The position numbers were made by a program, and so were the translations under genes. The notes beneath the pieces were generated by a model. It was not told the origin of the DNA. It was given only the letters and a program-made list of their open reading frames with translations, and ran no database searches. This document shows positions 1 through 7,591 of a stretch of DNA of 12,355 bases, piece by piece (position 1 is the stretch's first letter; every line of letters begins with the position of its first letter). The stretch covers positions 1-12,355 of the forward strand of contig JAADEW010000005.1 in NCBI GenBank assembly GCA_013153205.1, written 5' to 3'. Source of the stretch: Deferribacteres bacterium. GTDB taxonomy: Bacteria; Thermosulfidibacterota; Thermosulfidibacteria; Thermosulfidibacterales; Thermosulfidibacteraceae.

Positions 1-367
1 TTGCCGCTTCCTTGGTCATAAGGTGAGCGTCGTCAATTATGGCTATTTTTGCCTTTTTTTCCATGGGACGCAGAGCCGCCCATTCCTGAAGTTCCCTTAT
101 CTGTGATATGGTTATGCTCTCCTTTGCCGCTTCAATTGTGATAACGTCGGGATGTGTTGCCTTTAACACCCTCCTGCACGGCGGACACTTCAGACAGCCC
201 TCTCTCTTTTCACAAAGCAGTGTGGAGGCAAAAAGCAGTGCCACTCTCTTTTTTCCAATGGACTCCCTTCCGGAAAAGATGAGGGCATGGGGTATTCTCC
301 CATCTTTTACCATGTTTCTGATGAGGTTGATGTTGTCTTCGTGGCCTATAACGAAGGGCTTCTCCAT
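1..367 (-). CDS. holB: DNA polymerase III delta' subunit, N-terminal part (cut by window edge)
   Basis: Only the first 122 codons are present; the gene runs off the left edge. The delta' subunit is part of the clamp-loader complex that places the sliding clamp on primed DNA. Reading from the ATG at 367, the protein begins MEKPFVIGHEDN. It shows a P-loop-like motif at residues 33-40 (GRESIGKK), a zinc-finger-type cysteine set (C52, C58, C61, C64, including CPPC) and a Walker-B-like IDDAHLMT at 111-118. The order AAA+ P-loop, inserted four-cysteine zinc module, then Walker B is that of the HolB/DnaX family. The short length before the P-loop and the degenerate P-loop fit HolB better than DnaX, which has a canonical GxxGxGKT. 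The start lies 7 bases after the serS stop, with only a weak ribosome site, so translation is probably coupled to serS. Without the C-terminus a DnaX-like paralogue is not strictly excluded. Confidence 0.85.
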   Translation of the reverse strand, partial: MEKPFVIGHEDNINLIRNMVKDGRIPHALIFSGRESIGKKRVALLFASTLLCEKREGCLKCPPCRRVLKATHPDVITIEAAKESITISQIRELQEWAALRPMEKKAKIAIIDDAHLMTKEAA

Positions 368-374
368 GACGGCT

Positions 375-1652
375 CTATTCAGGAGGTATCCTTTCTACAC
401 CCATATACGGAATCAGTGCCTCCGGAACGGTTACCGAACCGTCTTCGTTCTGGTAGTTTTCCAGAATGGCCACTACCGTTCTTCCCACGGCTATGCCGGA
501 GCCGTTTAGTGTGTGGACGAACCTTGCCTTCCCTTTGCCGCCTTTGGGCCTGTATCTTATTCCAGCTCTTCTCGCCTGAAAGTCCTCGCAGTTACTGCAC
601 GAGGATATCTCCCTGTATTTCTTCTGGGAAGGTATCCACACCTCAAGGTCATAGGTTTTCGTAGCGGAAAATCCCAAATCAGCGGTGCACAGCTCTACCA
701 CGCGGTAGGGGAGGTTAAGCCGCTGAAGTATGGTTTCCGCGTCCTTCACCAGCTTTTCAAGCTCCTCGTATGAGGTTTCGGGGGTGGTGAACTTGACGAG
801 CTCAACCTTGTCAAACTGATGCTGTCTTATGATGCCGCGCACATCTTTTCCGTGAGAGCCTGCCTCCCTGCGGAAACAGGCGGTGTAAGCCGTGTAGTAT
901 ATGGGAAGCTCTTCCTCTTTCAGTATCTCCTCCCTGTGCAGGTTTACGAGGGGCACCTCTGCCGTGGGTATTAGGTAAAGGTTGTCCCTTTCTATCTTGT
1001 AAAGGTCCTCTTCAAATTTGGGAAGCTGTCCCGTGCCGAACATAACCTCTTCCCGGACGAGATAAGGGGGCAGAATCTCAAGGTATCCGTGCTCCTTGGT
1101 GTGTATGTCCAGCATAAAGTTGATGAGGGCTCTCTCCAGACGTGCTCCCCATCCTTTGAATACGGCAAATCGGGAACCTGAAAGCTTTGCGGCTCTTTCA
1201 AAGTCTATTATATCAAGGTCTTCCGCTATCTCCCAGTGGGGTTTTGGCTCAAAGCCAAACTCCCTCGGCTCTCCCCAGACCCTGACCACCACATTGTCCT
1301 CTTCGGAGGAGCCCACCGGAACGCTGTCGTGGACGAGGTTCGGAACCTGAGCGAGGAATTGATAAAGCTCTTCAGTAAGCCTTTTGGCTTCTTTGTCAAG
1401 CTCTTCTATCCTTGCGTCAAGCTCCTTTGACTGGGCAACGAGCTCAGAAGCGTCTTTTCCTTCCCTTTTGAGCCTGCCAATCTCTTTGGAGAGCACGTTT
1501 TTCTTGTGCTTCAGCTCTTCAACCTCCTTTAGGATACGCCTTCTTTTTTCGTCTATCTCCCTGAATCTGTTAAAGTCTATCTCAACATTCCTCAGCTTTG
1601 TCTTTTTCTCCACGAGCTCAAGGTTTTTTCTGACGAAACCTATGTCCAGCAT
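375..1652 (-). CDS. serS: seryl-tRNA synthetase
   Basis: This enzyme charges tRNA-Ser (and tRNA-Sec where present) with serine in the cytoplasm. It has 425 residues, the usual bacterial length. Residues about 1-105 form the charged N-terminal coiled-coil arm that grips the tRNA long variable arm (heptad-like Lys/Glu-rich stretch at about 30-95). The class II catalytic core follows: the TAE serine/ATP loop at 230-232, motif 2 with FRREAGS at 260-266 and the RGIIRQHQF stretch at 272-280, the SCSNCEDFQARR signature at 351-362, and motif 3 around GSGIAVGRTVVAILENYQ at 384-401. The ATG at 1652 has a strong AAGGAGG site just upstream. The gene lies 91 bases after the iron-sulfur protein gene and 7 bases before holB. 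A possible promoter in the 91-base gap suggests serS-holB can be transcribed apart from the nad-LUD genes. Nothing looks broken. Confidence 0.97.
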   Translation of the reverse strand: MLDIGFVRKNLELVEKKTKLRNVEIDFNRFREIDEKRRRILKEVEELKHKKNVLSKEIGRLKREGKDASELVAQSKELDARIEELDKEAKRLTEELYQFLAQVPNLVHDSVPVGSSEEDNVVVRVWGEPREFGFEPKPHWEIAEDLDIIDFERAAKLSGSRFAVFKGWGARLERALINFMLDIHTKEHGYLEILPPYLVREEVMFGTGQLPKFEEDLYKIERDNLYLIPTAEVPLVNLHREEILKEEELPIYYTAYTACFRREAGSHGKDVRGIIRQHQFDKVELVKFTTPETSYEELEKLVKDAETILQRLNLPYRVVELCTADLGFSATKTYDLEVWIPSQKKYREISSCSNCEDFQARRAGIRYRPKGGKGKARFVHTLNGSGIAVGRTVVAILENYQNEDGSVTVPEALIPYMGVERIPPE

Positions 1653-1682
1653 TGCTTCCTCCTTATCTTTCGGTTCTGAGGT

Positions 1683-1711
1683 TATATAAGCGTTTAAAAT
1701 TTTTGATGCAA
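1683..1711 (-). promoter_or_regulatory. possible sigma-70-type promoter for serS-holB
   Basis: On the minus strand the gap upstream of serS contains TTGCAT (1706-1711), a 17-base A/T-rich spacer, and TATATA (1683-1688). The -10 matches the consensus at four of six positions and the -35 at three, so the match is modest. Spacing is ideal, and the leader to the serS start would be about 25 bases and include the AAGGAGG ribosome site. The local A/T richness stands out in otherwise mixed-composition DNA. It could equally be only spacer DNA in a longer transcript coming from nadB. Confidence 0.35.
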
Positions 1712-1743
1712 TATGTTGCGGACGAACCGCCGTGTAATGCTGT

Positions 1744-3771
1744 TCACTTCAGGTTTTTAAGCACGAAGGTTGACAGATGCTCCACTTCCATTCTGGAGCC
1801 TCTTCTGGACAGACCGTATTTAATGTGGAGCATGCATCCGGGACAGTCCGTTATGATTTTTGCGGCCTTCGTCTCAATCACGGAGGCTATCCTGTCTTCA
1901 AGTATGGAATCTGAAAGCTCCTGCATCTCAATGGAGAAACTGCCTCCGAACCCGCAGCATCTGTCCGGCTCTTTCAGAGGAACAAAGTTTTCTTTAAGTT
2001 TTGCTGAAAGCCACTTTTGAGGAGAAAAGAGCAGTCCCTTCAGCTGATGGCACGGGTTGTGGTATGTTATCCGCTCGCAAGATGCTATCTCCGGGTCAGT
2101 CTTTTCAAGAAGCTGGCCAATGGTGAGAACCTTATCTCTTAACCGGTGGGCTTTTTTGAAGTGTTCGGGGCTTTTTCTGCACAGATTTTGCAGAAGCTCC
2201 CTCAATGCAAAGGCGCATGTGGGGCAGATTGTTATTATCCACCTGTACTTCTCAGCGTCTTTTATGAGCTCAACGCATCTCAAAGCGGCTTTTGTTGCCG
2301 ATGAGGCGTCTCCTGAGCGGACCATGGGATAGCCGCAGCAGACGGGTTTTTCGGGAACTTCAGGGGCAAATCCCAGCCTTTCAAGAAGCTTTATGGTGTT
2401 TACGCCATCTTCTGCGAAAATGTATTCCACCGCGCATCCGGGAAAGAAAAGAACCTTTTCCCCGGATGAGCTTTCTGTTTTGAGGCTTTTCAGCTCGTCT
2501 CTGAAGATGGTGTCTCCGGCAAAATGGCTCAGCTTGGGATTGAATCCGGAAAGGCTGTCTTTGATTTTTGAAGCCGCTTTTGCTCCTCTTTGAGCCAATC
2601 CGGGGCTTAGAAGAAGTCTGTTTGCAAGCTTTAATTTGAAGTCAGCCCTTTCAAGGTCCAGCGAGAGCCTGTCAATGAGCCTGTCCAGAGGTATTCCGGC
2701 AGGACAGTAGTAGGAACAGCTTTTGCATCCCGCACAAAGCGAAAGCAGTTCCCGGCTTACACTGCTTTTGTGGAAGAGGGCAGTCAGTATGATGCCCACG
2801 GCACCCACATACACATGGCCAAAGACATGTCCGCCCACCTTTTCGTACACGGGACAGAAGTTGGCACAGCTTCCGCATCTTATACACTTGAGCGCTTCGC
2901 TGTATATTTCGTGCTCGGCGAAGGCAAGCCTTCCGTTGTCAAGAAAGACGAAGTGGGTCTCTTTGTGAGGGGTAATCCAGCTGACATAGGTGCTTATGTT
3001 CTGTCCGGTTGCGCTTTTGGGGAGCACCCTCAGTATCTTCAGCGCGTCTTCAAAGCTGTCCACCAGCTTTTCGTATCCCAGAAGGACCACGTGTATGGGA
3101 GGAACTGTGGCAACGAGCCTCCCGTTTCCCTCGTTGGTTAAAAGGGCTATGGTGCCTGTTTCGGCTACCGCCATGTTTGCACCGGTGATGCCTACCTTTG
3201 CTTCAAAGAAGGCTTTCCTGAGGTGTTTCCTCGCAATCTTAACCATCTGCTTGATGTCGTTTGGGTCCACCTCTTCGTTCAGCTTCTGTCTGAAGAGCTC
3301 GGCAACCTCCTCCCTTGACTTGTGAATGGCGGGCATGACCATGTGGGAAGGGGGCTCCTGGGCAAGCTGGAGTATCCACTCCCCGAGGTCGGTTTCAACG
3401 GCGTTTATTCCTTCCCTCTTGAGGTATAGGTTGAGCCTGATTTCCTCGGAGGTCATGGACTTGGATTTCACCACCACATTACTTCTGGCTTTTCTGCACA
3501 CGGATGCGATGTAGCGGCATGCGTCTTCAGCGTCTTTCGCCTGATAGACCTTTGCGCCGTGTTTTTCCGCATTCTTTTTGAAGGCTTCAAATCGCCTTTT
3601 GATTCTTTCTTTCTCCGGACGCTTTACTGCAGAGACCTCTTCCCTGAGCTTGTGGAAGTCCCATTTTCCGTAAGCTTTCTCCCAGGAGGCTTTGAATGCC
3701 CTGCAGAAGGACGACAGATTCCGTTGCAGGGTGGCGTCTTTAAGCTTTTCTTTTGCCTTTTCTTTTATCAA
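1744..3771 (-). CDS. LUD-domain iron-sulfur oxidoreductase, LutB-LutA-type fusion (LUD + two 4Fe-4S + two CCG domains)
   Basis: This 675-residue protein joins two parts that are separate in Bacillus-type LutABC lactate oxidation. The first is LutB-like. It has a LUD domain at about 60-290, with ITGANMAVAETGTIAL around 195-210, and two 4Fe-4S ferredoxin motifs (C296, C299, C302, C306; C346, C349, C352, C356). The second is LutA/GlpC/HdrB-like. It has two complete CCG domains: C446, C478-C479-G480, C516, C519; and C574, C605-C606-G607, C643, C646. All cluster-binding cysteines are in place. No signal peptide or membrane helix is apparent, so it is probably cytoplasmic. The start is TTG at 3771, chosen because AAGGAG sits 7 bases upstream; the first in-frame ATG is far inside the LUD domain. 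The start overlaps the upstream LutC-like gene by 32 bases. By homology the pair could oxidise L-lactate, but no permease or lactate dehydrogenase accompanies it, so the substrate is open. Confidence 0.88.
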   Translation of the reverse strand: MIKEKAKEKLKDATLQRNLSSFCRAFKASWEKAYGKWDFHKLREEVSAVKRPEKERIKRRFEAFKKNAEKHGAKVYQAKDAEDACRYIASVCRKARSNVVVKSKSMTSEEIRLNLYLKREGINAVETDLGEWILQLAQEPPSHMVMPAIHKSREEVAELFRQKLNEEVDPNDIKQMVKIARKHLRKAFFEAKVGITGANMAVAETGTIALLTNEGNGRLVATVPPIHVVLLGYEKLVDSFEDALKILRVLPKSATGQNISTYVSWITPHKETHFVFLDNGRLAFAEHEIYSEALKCIRCGSCANFCPVYEKVGGHVFGHVYVGAVGIILTALFHKSSVSRELLSLCAGCKSCSYYCPAGIPLDRLIDRLSLDLERADFKLKLANRLLLSPGLAQRGAKAASKIKDSLSGFNPKLSHFAGDTIFRDELKSLKTESSSGEKVLFFPGCAVEYIFAEDGVNTIKLLERLGFAPEVPEKPVCCGYPMVRSGDASSATKAALRCVELIKDAEKYRWIITICPTCAFALRELLQNLCRKSPEHFKKAHRLRDKVLTIGQLLEKTDPEIASCERITYHNPCHQLKGLLFSPQKWLSAKLKENFVPLKEPDRCCGFGGSFSIEMQELSDSILEDRIASVIETKAAKIITDCPGCMLHIKYGLSRRGSRMEVEHLSTFVLKNLK

Positions 3772-4243
3772 CCCGTTTCTCCTTAACCAGATATACCACC
3801 ATCTTCTCCGGACCGTGAACGCCGGTGGTCAGCACCCGCTCTATATCGGCGGTTCTGCTTGCACCGGTGATAAAAGCGATGAAGGCAGGTTGGGAGGCCT
3901 TTTCCTTCAGGTATTTTCTTGTGTCCTCAAGCTTTCCGACTATTCTGTCCTCGTAAACCACCACGTGAAGCTCATCGCATAAAGATGCGGCAAGGCGCGC
4001 ACTTTCATCGCTGTCATCAACCACCACGGTTCCCGTTTCCGCCACGGCAAGCTGGGCTTCTATGAGTGCTTTTGAGATGCCCTCTATACCTATGGAGGCC
4101 TCTTTTCGTATTTTGAGGGAGGGAAGCTCTATAAAGCCGAACTCGTCAAAGGGAAGGCTTTCAAGCTCTTCTCTTTCCAATACGATGTTTTCGTTTCCAA
4201 CCCCTTCAGATTCTTTTAGAAAAAGAGCAGTTTTCTTCTTCAT
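3740..4243 (-). CDS. LUD-domain protein, LutC-like
   Basis: This small protein (167 residues from the ATG) is a stand-alone LUD domain like LutC/YkgG, the third component of LutABC-type lactate-utilisation systems. Visible family features are AVAETGTVVVDDS at about residues 65-77 and the C-terminal signature TGASRTADIE followed by GVHGPEKMVVYLV. It ends in a Lys/Arg-rich tail. It is shorter than many LutC proteins (about 200-240 residues), mainly at the N-terminus. A GTG at 4249 in the same frame would add two residues; neither start has a strong ribosome site, so the choice is uncertain. The gene follows nadC by about 5-11 bases and overlaps the large iron-sulfur protein gene by 32 bases, so the two LUD proteins are almost certainly made together. 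Its own biochemical role is not evident from sequence; known homologues act as partners of the Fe-S proteins. Confidence 0.85.
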   Translation of the reverse strand: MKKKTALFLKESEGVGNENIVLEREELESLPFDEFGFIELPSLKIRKEASIGIEGISKALIEAQLAVAETGTVVVDDSDESARLAASLCDELHVVVYEDRIVGKLEDTRKYLKEKASQPAFIAFITGASRTADIERVLTTGVHGPEKMVVYLVKEKRVDKRKGKRKA

Positions 4244-4254
4244 CGGCACTCATC

Positions 4255-5103
4255 TTAACCGATTTGTTCTATCCTTTCAATTTTCATGTTTATGTCTATC
4301 CATGTGGCGTGGTGGGTGATAAACCCGGATGATATAAAATCCACCCCCGTTTCGGCTATCTCCCGTATGCTTTCGGGAGTCACTCCTCCCGATGCCTCAA
4401 GGAGAGCTCTTTTACCGGTGAGCTTCACCGCTTTCCGTATGGTTTCAACGTCCATGTTGTCAAGCAGTATTATGTCGGCTCCCTCCGAGAGTGCCTCTTC
4501 CAGCTCCTTTAGACTTGAGACTTCCACTTCAATCTTTGCGGTAAAAGGCACAGCCTTTTTCACCTGACGGAGGGCTTCTTTAACCGACCCCGCTATCTTT
4601 ATGTGGTTGTCCTTCACTAACACCGCGTCGTAAAGCCCCATGCGGTGGTTTACGGCACCGCCTATTTTGGTTGCGTATTTTTCAAAGAACCTGAGCCCCG
4701 GCGTGGTCTTTCTCGTGTCAACGAGTCTGGCTTCGGTGTCCTCTATAAGCCTTGCCATTTTGCGGGTGAGGGTGGCTATGCCGCAGAGCCTTTGAAGCAG
4801 ATTCAGGGCGCTTCGCTCCACCGTTAGAAGGGTTTTTGCCTTTCCCTTAACGGTGCAAATCTCCTGATACGCTTCAATTTCGGTGCCTTCCGGGACCCTG
4901 AATATTATCTGGACAGCGGGGTCGTAAATTTTGAAAAGCTCTCTGAAAAAGGGAAGGCCAGCCACTACACAGGGCTGTTTGGCTCTTACCACCGCCTCCG
5001 CTTCTGTGCCTTCGCTGACGATGCCTTCTGTGGTCAGGTCTTCGTATCCAATGTCTTCCTTTAAAAAGAGCAGAAGATGTTCCTTTAAGGCAGGTGAAAT
5101 CAT
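4255..5103 (-). CDS. nadC: nicotinate-nucleotide diphosphorylase (carboxylating), quinolinate phosphoribosyltransferase
   Basis: NadC turns quinolinate and phosphoribosyl pyrophosphate into nicotinate mononucleotide, CO2 and pyrophosphate, the third step of de novo NAD synthesis. At 282 residues it has the normal length. Conserved elements are all visible: ERSALNLLQRLCGIAT at 96-111, DTRKTTPGLR at 129-138, the GGAVNHRMGLYDAVLVKDNH segment at 148-167 with its substrate-binding Arg, His and Lys residues, EVEV at 192-195, LLDNM at 213-217 and EASGGV at 236-241 in the C-terminal alpha/beta barrel. Its ATG lies in an ATGA overlap with the nadA stop, and an AAGGA site sits 7 bases upstream, so translation is coupled to nadA. 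The LutC-like gene follows within 11 bases. Confidence 0.97.
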   Translation of the reverse strand: MISPALKEHLLLFLKEDIGYEDLTTEGIVSEGTEAEAVVRAKQPCVVAGLPFFRELFKIYDPAVQIIFRVPEGTEIEAYQEICTVKGKAKTLLTVERSALNLLQRLCGIATLTRKMARLIEDTEARLVDTRKTTPGLRFFEKYATKIGGAVNHRMGLYDAVLVKDNHIKIAGSVKEALRQVKKAVPFTAKIEVEVSSLKELEEALSEGADIILLDNMDVETIRKAVKLTGKRALLEASGGVTPESIREIAETGVDFISSGFITHHATWIDINMKIERIEQIG

Positions 5104-6002
5104 TCAAGCATCCTTTCTATAGCCAGCCTGGCTCTCTCGGCAGTCTCTTCGTCAACGCTCACCTCGTATATCTCCTCTTTCAGGGCTTTTATAAGCCTTT
5201 CTGGGGTTATCATCTTCATCTGGTCGCACCGGGGAATGGGGTCCGGAAGTATAAATTCCTTATCGGGGGCGGCTTCCCTCATCTTGTATAGGGTGCCCTC
5301 TTCGGTGCCCACTACGAACTTTTTTGCCGGAGATTCTTTCACGAACCTTACGAGCTGTGAGGTTGAACCGACGAAATCGGCGCTTCTGGTTACCTCAGGG
5401 GGACATTCTGGGTGGACTATCACCAGGGCGTCTTCGTTTCCCCTTTTCGCTCTTTCTATGGCTTTTAAGGTTATTCTTTCGTGAACCGGGCAGTATCCGT
5501 TCCATAGAAGAATCTTTTTGTCAACGAACTGGGAGTGGTAGCTTCCGAGGTTTTTGTCAGGCACAAATATTATCTCGTCGGAGTCCATCTTTTTTATTAT
5601 CTCACCGGCGTTGGCAGAGGTGCAGATTATATCAGCTTCAGCCTTGATGTCGGCATAGGTGTTGACATACGCCACCACTTTTGCTTGGGGCATCCTTTCC
5701 TTTAGCTCTCTGAGCTCCCTCACTTCAGCCATGTCTGCAAGCAGACACCCAGCGTTTCTGTAAGGGATAAGGACCTTTTTGTGGGGGGCGAGTATCTTGG
5801 CTATCTCAGCCATAAAATAGACCCCGCAGAACACTATTGTGGACTGCTCTATCCTCTCCGCCATCCTGCTCAGTTCAAGGGAATCCCCTATAAAGTCTGC
5901 CACCTCCTGAATCTCGTATCTCTGGTAGTAGTGCGCTATGATGAAAGCGTCTTTCTCTTTTTTAAGCCTGTTTACCTCTTTCTTGAAGTCTTGAATGTTC
6001 AT
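5100..6002 (-). CDS. nadA: quinolinate synthase
   Basis: NadA condenses iminoaspartate (from NadB) with dihydroxyacetone phosphate to make quinolinate, using an oxygen-sensitive [4Fe-4S] cluster. The protein has 300 residues, like the compact NadA of thermophiles. The three cluster cysteines fall at C86 (NAGC), C171 (GYCPVHE) and C259 (PRCDQMK), spaced as in the compact NadA family of three repeated domains. Other family signatures include IIAHYYQ at 21-27, GDSLELS at 39-45, YVNTYADIKAEAD at 112-124, SANAGEII at 129-136 and PDKNLG at 148-153. I chose ATG 6002 because AAAGGAG lies 5 bases upstream. An in-frame GTG at 6020 would overlap the nadB stop but lacks comparable support. The gene sits 11 bases after nadB and overlaps nadC by 4 bases. 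Confidence 0.97.
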   Translation of the reverse strand: MNIQDFKKEVNRLKKEKDAFIIAHYYQRYEIQEVADFIGDSLELSRMAERIEQSTIVFCGVYFMAEIAKILAPHKKVLIPYRNAGCLLADMAEVRELRELKERMPQAKVVAYVNTYADIKAEADIICTSANAGEIIKKMDSDEIIFVPDKNLGSYHSQFVDKKILLWNGYCPVHERITLKAIERAKRGNEDALVIVHPECPPEVTRSADFVGSTSQLVRFVKESPAKKFVVGTEEGTLYKMREAAPDKEFILPDPIPRCDQMKMITPERLIKALKEEIYEVSVDEETAERARLAIERMLE

Positions 6003-6013
6003 GCCATCTCCTT

Positions 6014-7591
6014 TCACCACTGTTGTGTATCCTTTCTAAAATGGCATCCCCTGCTCTCCCTGTTTCTGAAGGCTGCCCTTGCAACCACAAGACCCACAAG
6101 TATCCCGTTTCTCAATTCTATCAGCTGTCTCGTTATTTTGGCTTTTCTGTAAAACTCTTCCACTTCCCACCACAGATGCCTCAGGTCGTATATGGCCCTT
6201 TTGAGCCTTTTTTCTGTTCTCACAAGCCCCACGTAATTCCACATGATGTGCTTTAAGGTTATCCAGTCCTGATTTATGAGGGCCGGGTCGGGTTTGAACT
6301 CACCGGTGTCAATCCACGGGATTGGCTCGGGAAACTCCTGAGAGAACTCGTTCCATCTCTGCTTGATTCTTTCCGCCGCCCGCCAGCCGAAAACGAGTCC
6401 TTCTAAAAGGGATGTGGAAGCCAGTCTGTTTGCGCCGTGAACTCCCGTGCATGCCACTTCTCCCACGGCGAAAAGCCTTTTCATATCCGTTTCGCTCCAC
6501 ATGTTCACCTTTATCCCGCCGCAGGCAAAGTGGACTGCCGGCACCACAGGTATGGGTTCCTTGGTTATGTCTATTCCGTATTTGAGGCAGGTTTTGTATA
6601 TGTTGGGGAACCTCTCCTTTATCTTCTCGGCATCCATGTAAGATGCAAGGTCAAGCAGAACGTATTTGTAGCCGTTTTCCGTCATCTCCTCGTGTATAGC
6701 CCTTGAAACCACGTCCCTCGGAGCAAGGGAGCCTAACGGATGGTATTTTTTCATAAACTCCTTTCCGTCCGGGGTTTTAAGGACCGCTCCTTCGCCCCTT
6801 ACGGATTCTGATATAAGAAACCTTTTTGCGTCTTTGTGGTATAGGGTGGTGGGGTGAAACTGTATGTATTCCATGTTTATAAGCGGAAGTCCCGCCCGGT
6901 AAGCCATGGCGAATCCGTCTCCCGTGGCTACATCGGGGTTGGTGGTGTGGAGGTATATCTGCCCCAGCCCTCCGGTGGCAATAACAGTGGCTTTTGCCAC
7001 AAATCTTTTCACCCTTTTTTCCTTTTCCGAATAGGCGTAAACCCCCAGAGCTTCCGGCTGTTTATAGACGAACACGGGATTTCTGCAGTGATGCTGTAGC
7101 GTCAGTATGTCTATAGCCACATGAGACGTGTATATCTCTACGTTTTCAAGTCCTGAAATGTAGTTTAGCAGGCTTCTCTCTATGGCTCTTCCCGTGAGGT
7201 CATCTGCGTGAAGGATTCTTCTTACCGAATGGGCTCCCTCTTCTGTAAGGTCAAAAGAGCCGTCTTCTCTTCTGTTGAAGTTTACCCTGACCTTTTTTAT
7301 GAGAACCTCTTCAACCAGTTTGGGACCGTATTCCGCCAGTATCTCAGCGGCTTCAGGATTTGAAGCTCCAGCCCCTGCTTCCAGTATGTCCTTTACGAGC
7401 AGTTCTTTTGAATCCTCTTCACCTTTGTATATTATTCCGCCCTGAGCGTTGTCGGTGTTTGACTCTTCAGGCCTTTCCCCTTTGGTTATCACGTTTACCT
7501 TAAATCCGCTTTCGGCGAGGAACATAGCGGTTACGAGGCCGCCTATTCCCGTTCCCACCACCAGCACATCAGATTTTACTATATCTTCCAC
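6014..7591 (-). CDS. nadB: L-aspartate oxidase
   Basis: NadB is a cytoplasmic flavoprotein that oxidises L-aspartate to iminoaspartate for NadA. Its FAD is reoxidised by oxygen or, without oxygen, by fumarate. The 525-residue protein starts with a Rossmann FAD motif, GTGIGG at 13-18. It then shows TDNAQGGI at 47-54, EGAHSVRRILHADD at 118-131, the active-site FHPT at 245-248, ESVRGEGA at 262-269, APRDVVSRAI at 290-299 (R292 is the likely substrate carboxylate ligand), HFACGG at 354-359 and GANRLASTSLLEGLVFG at 386-402. These features match aspartate oxidase more closely than succinate dehydrogenase or fumarate reductase flavoproteins. The start is GTG at 7591, with GGGGGAG 6 bases upstream. 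The frame stays open to 7948, but that extension is antisense to tsaB, is low-complexity and lies upstream of the promoter, so it is excluded. First gene of the nad-LUD run. Confidence 0.96.
   Translation of the reverse strand: MEDIVKSDVLVVGTGIGGLVTAMFLAESGFKVNVITKGERPEESNTDNAQGGIIYKGEEDSKELLVKDILEAGAGASNPEAAEILAEYGPKLVEEVLIKKVRVNFNRREDGSFDLTEEGAHSVRRILHADDLTGRAIERSLLNYISGLENVEIYTSHVAIDILTLQHHCRNPVFVYKQPEALGVYAYSEKEKRVKRFVAKATVIATGGLGQIYLHTTNPDVATGDGFAMAYRAGLPLINMEYIQFHPTTLYHKDAKRFLISESVRGEGAVLKTPDGKEFMKKYHPLGSLAPRDVVSRAIHEEMTENGYKYVLLDLASYMDAEKIKERFPNIYKTCLKYGIDITKEPIPVVPAVHFACGGIKVNMWSETDMKRLFAVGEVACTGVHGANRLASTSLLEGLVFGWRAAERIKQRWNEFSQEFPEPIPWIDTGEFKPDPALINQDWITLKHIMWNYVGLVRTEKRLKRAIYDLRHLWWEVEEFYRKAKITRQLIELRNGILVGLVVARAAFRNRESRGCHFRKDTQQW

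Noticed and set aside
1711..1740. Small hairpin GCGG-TTCGT-CCGC on the minus strand as a terminator after the fusion protein gene
   Set aside because: The stem is only four base pairs and no T-run follows it, so it is not a credible intrinsic terminator.
6003..6020. GTG 6020 or GTG 6017 as the nadA start
   Set aside because: The AAAGGAG site lies within this stretch and is correctly spaced for ATG 6002, which also gives the usual NadA N-terminus.
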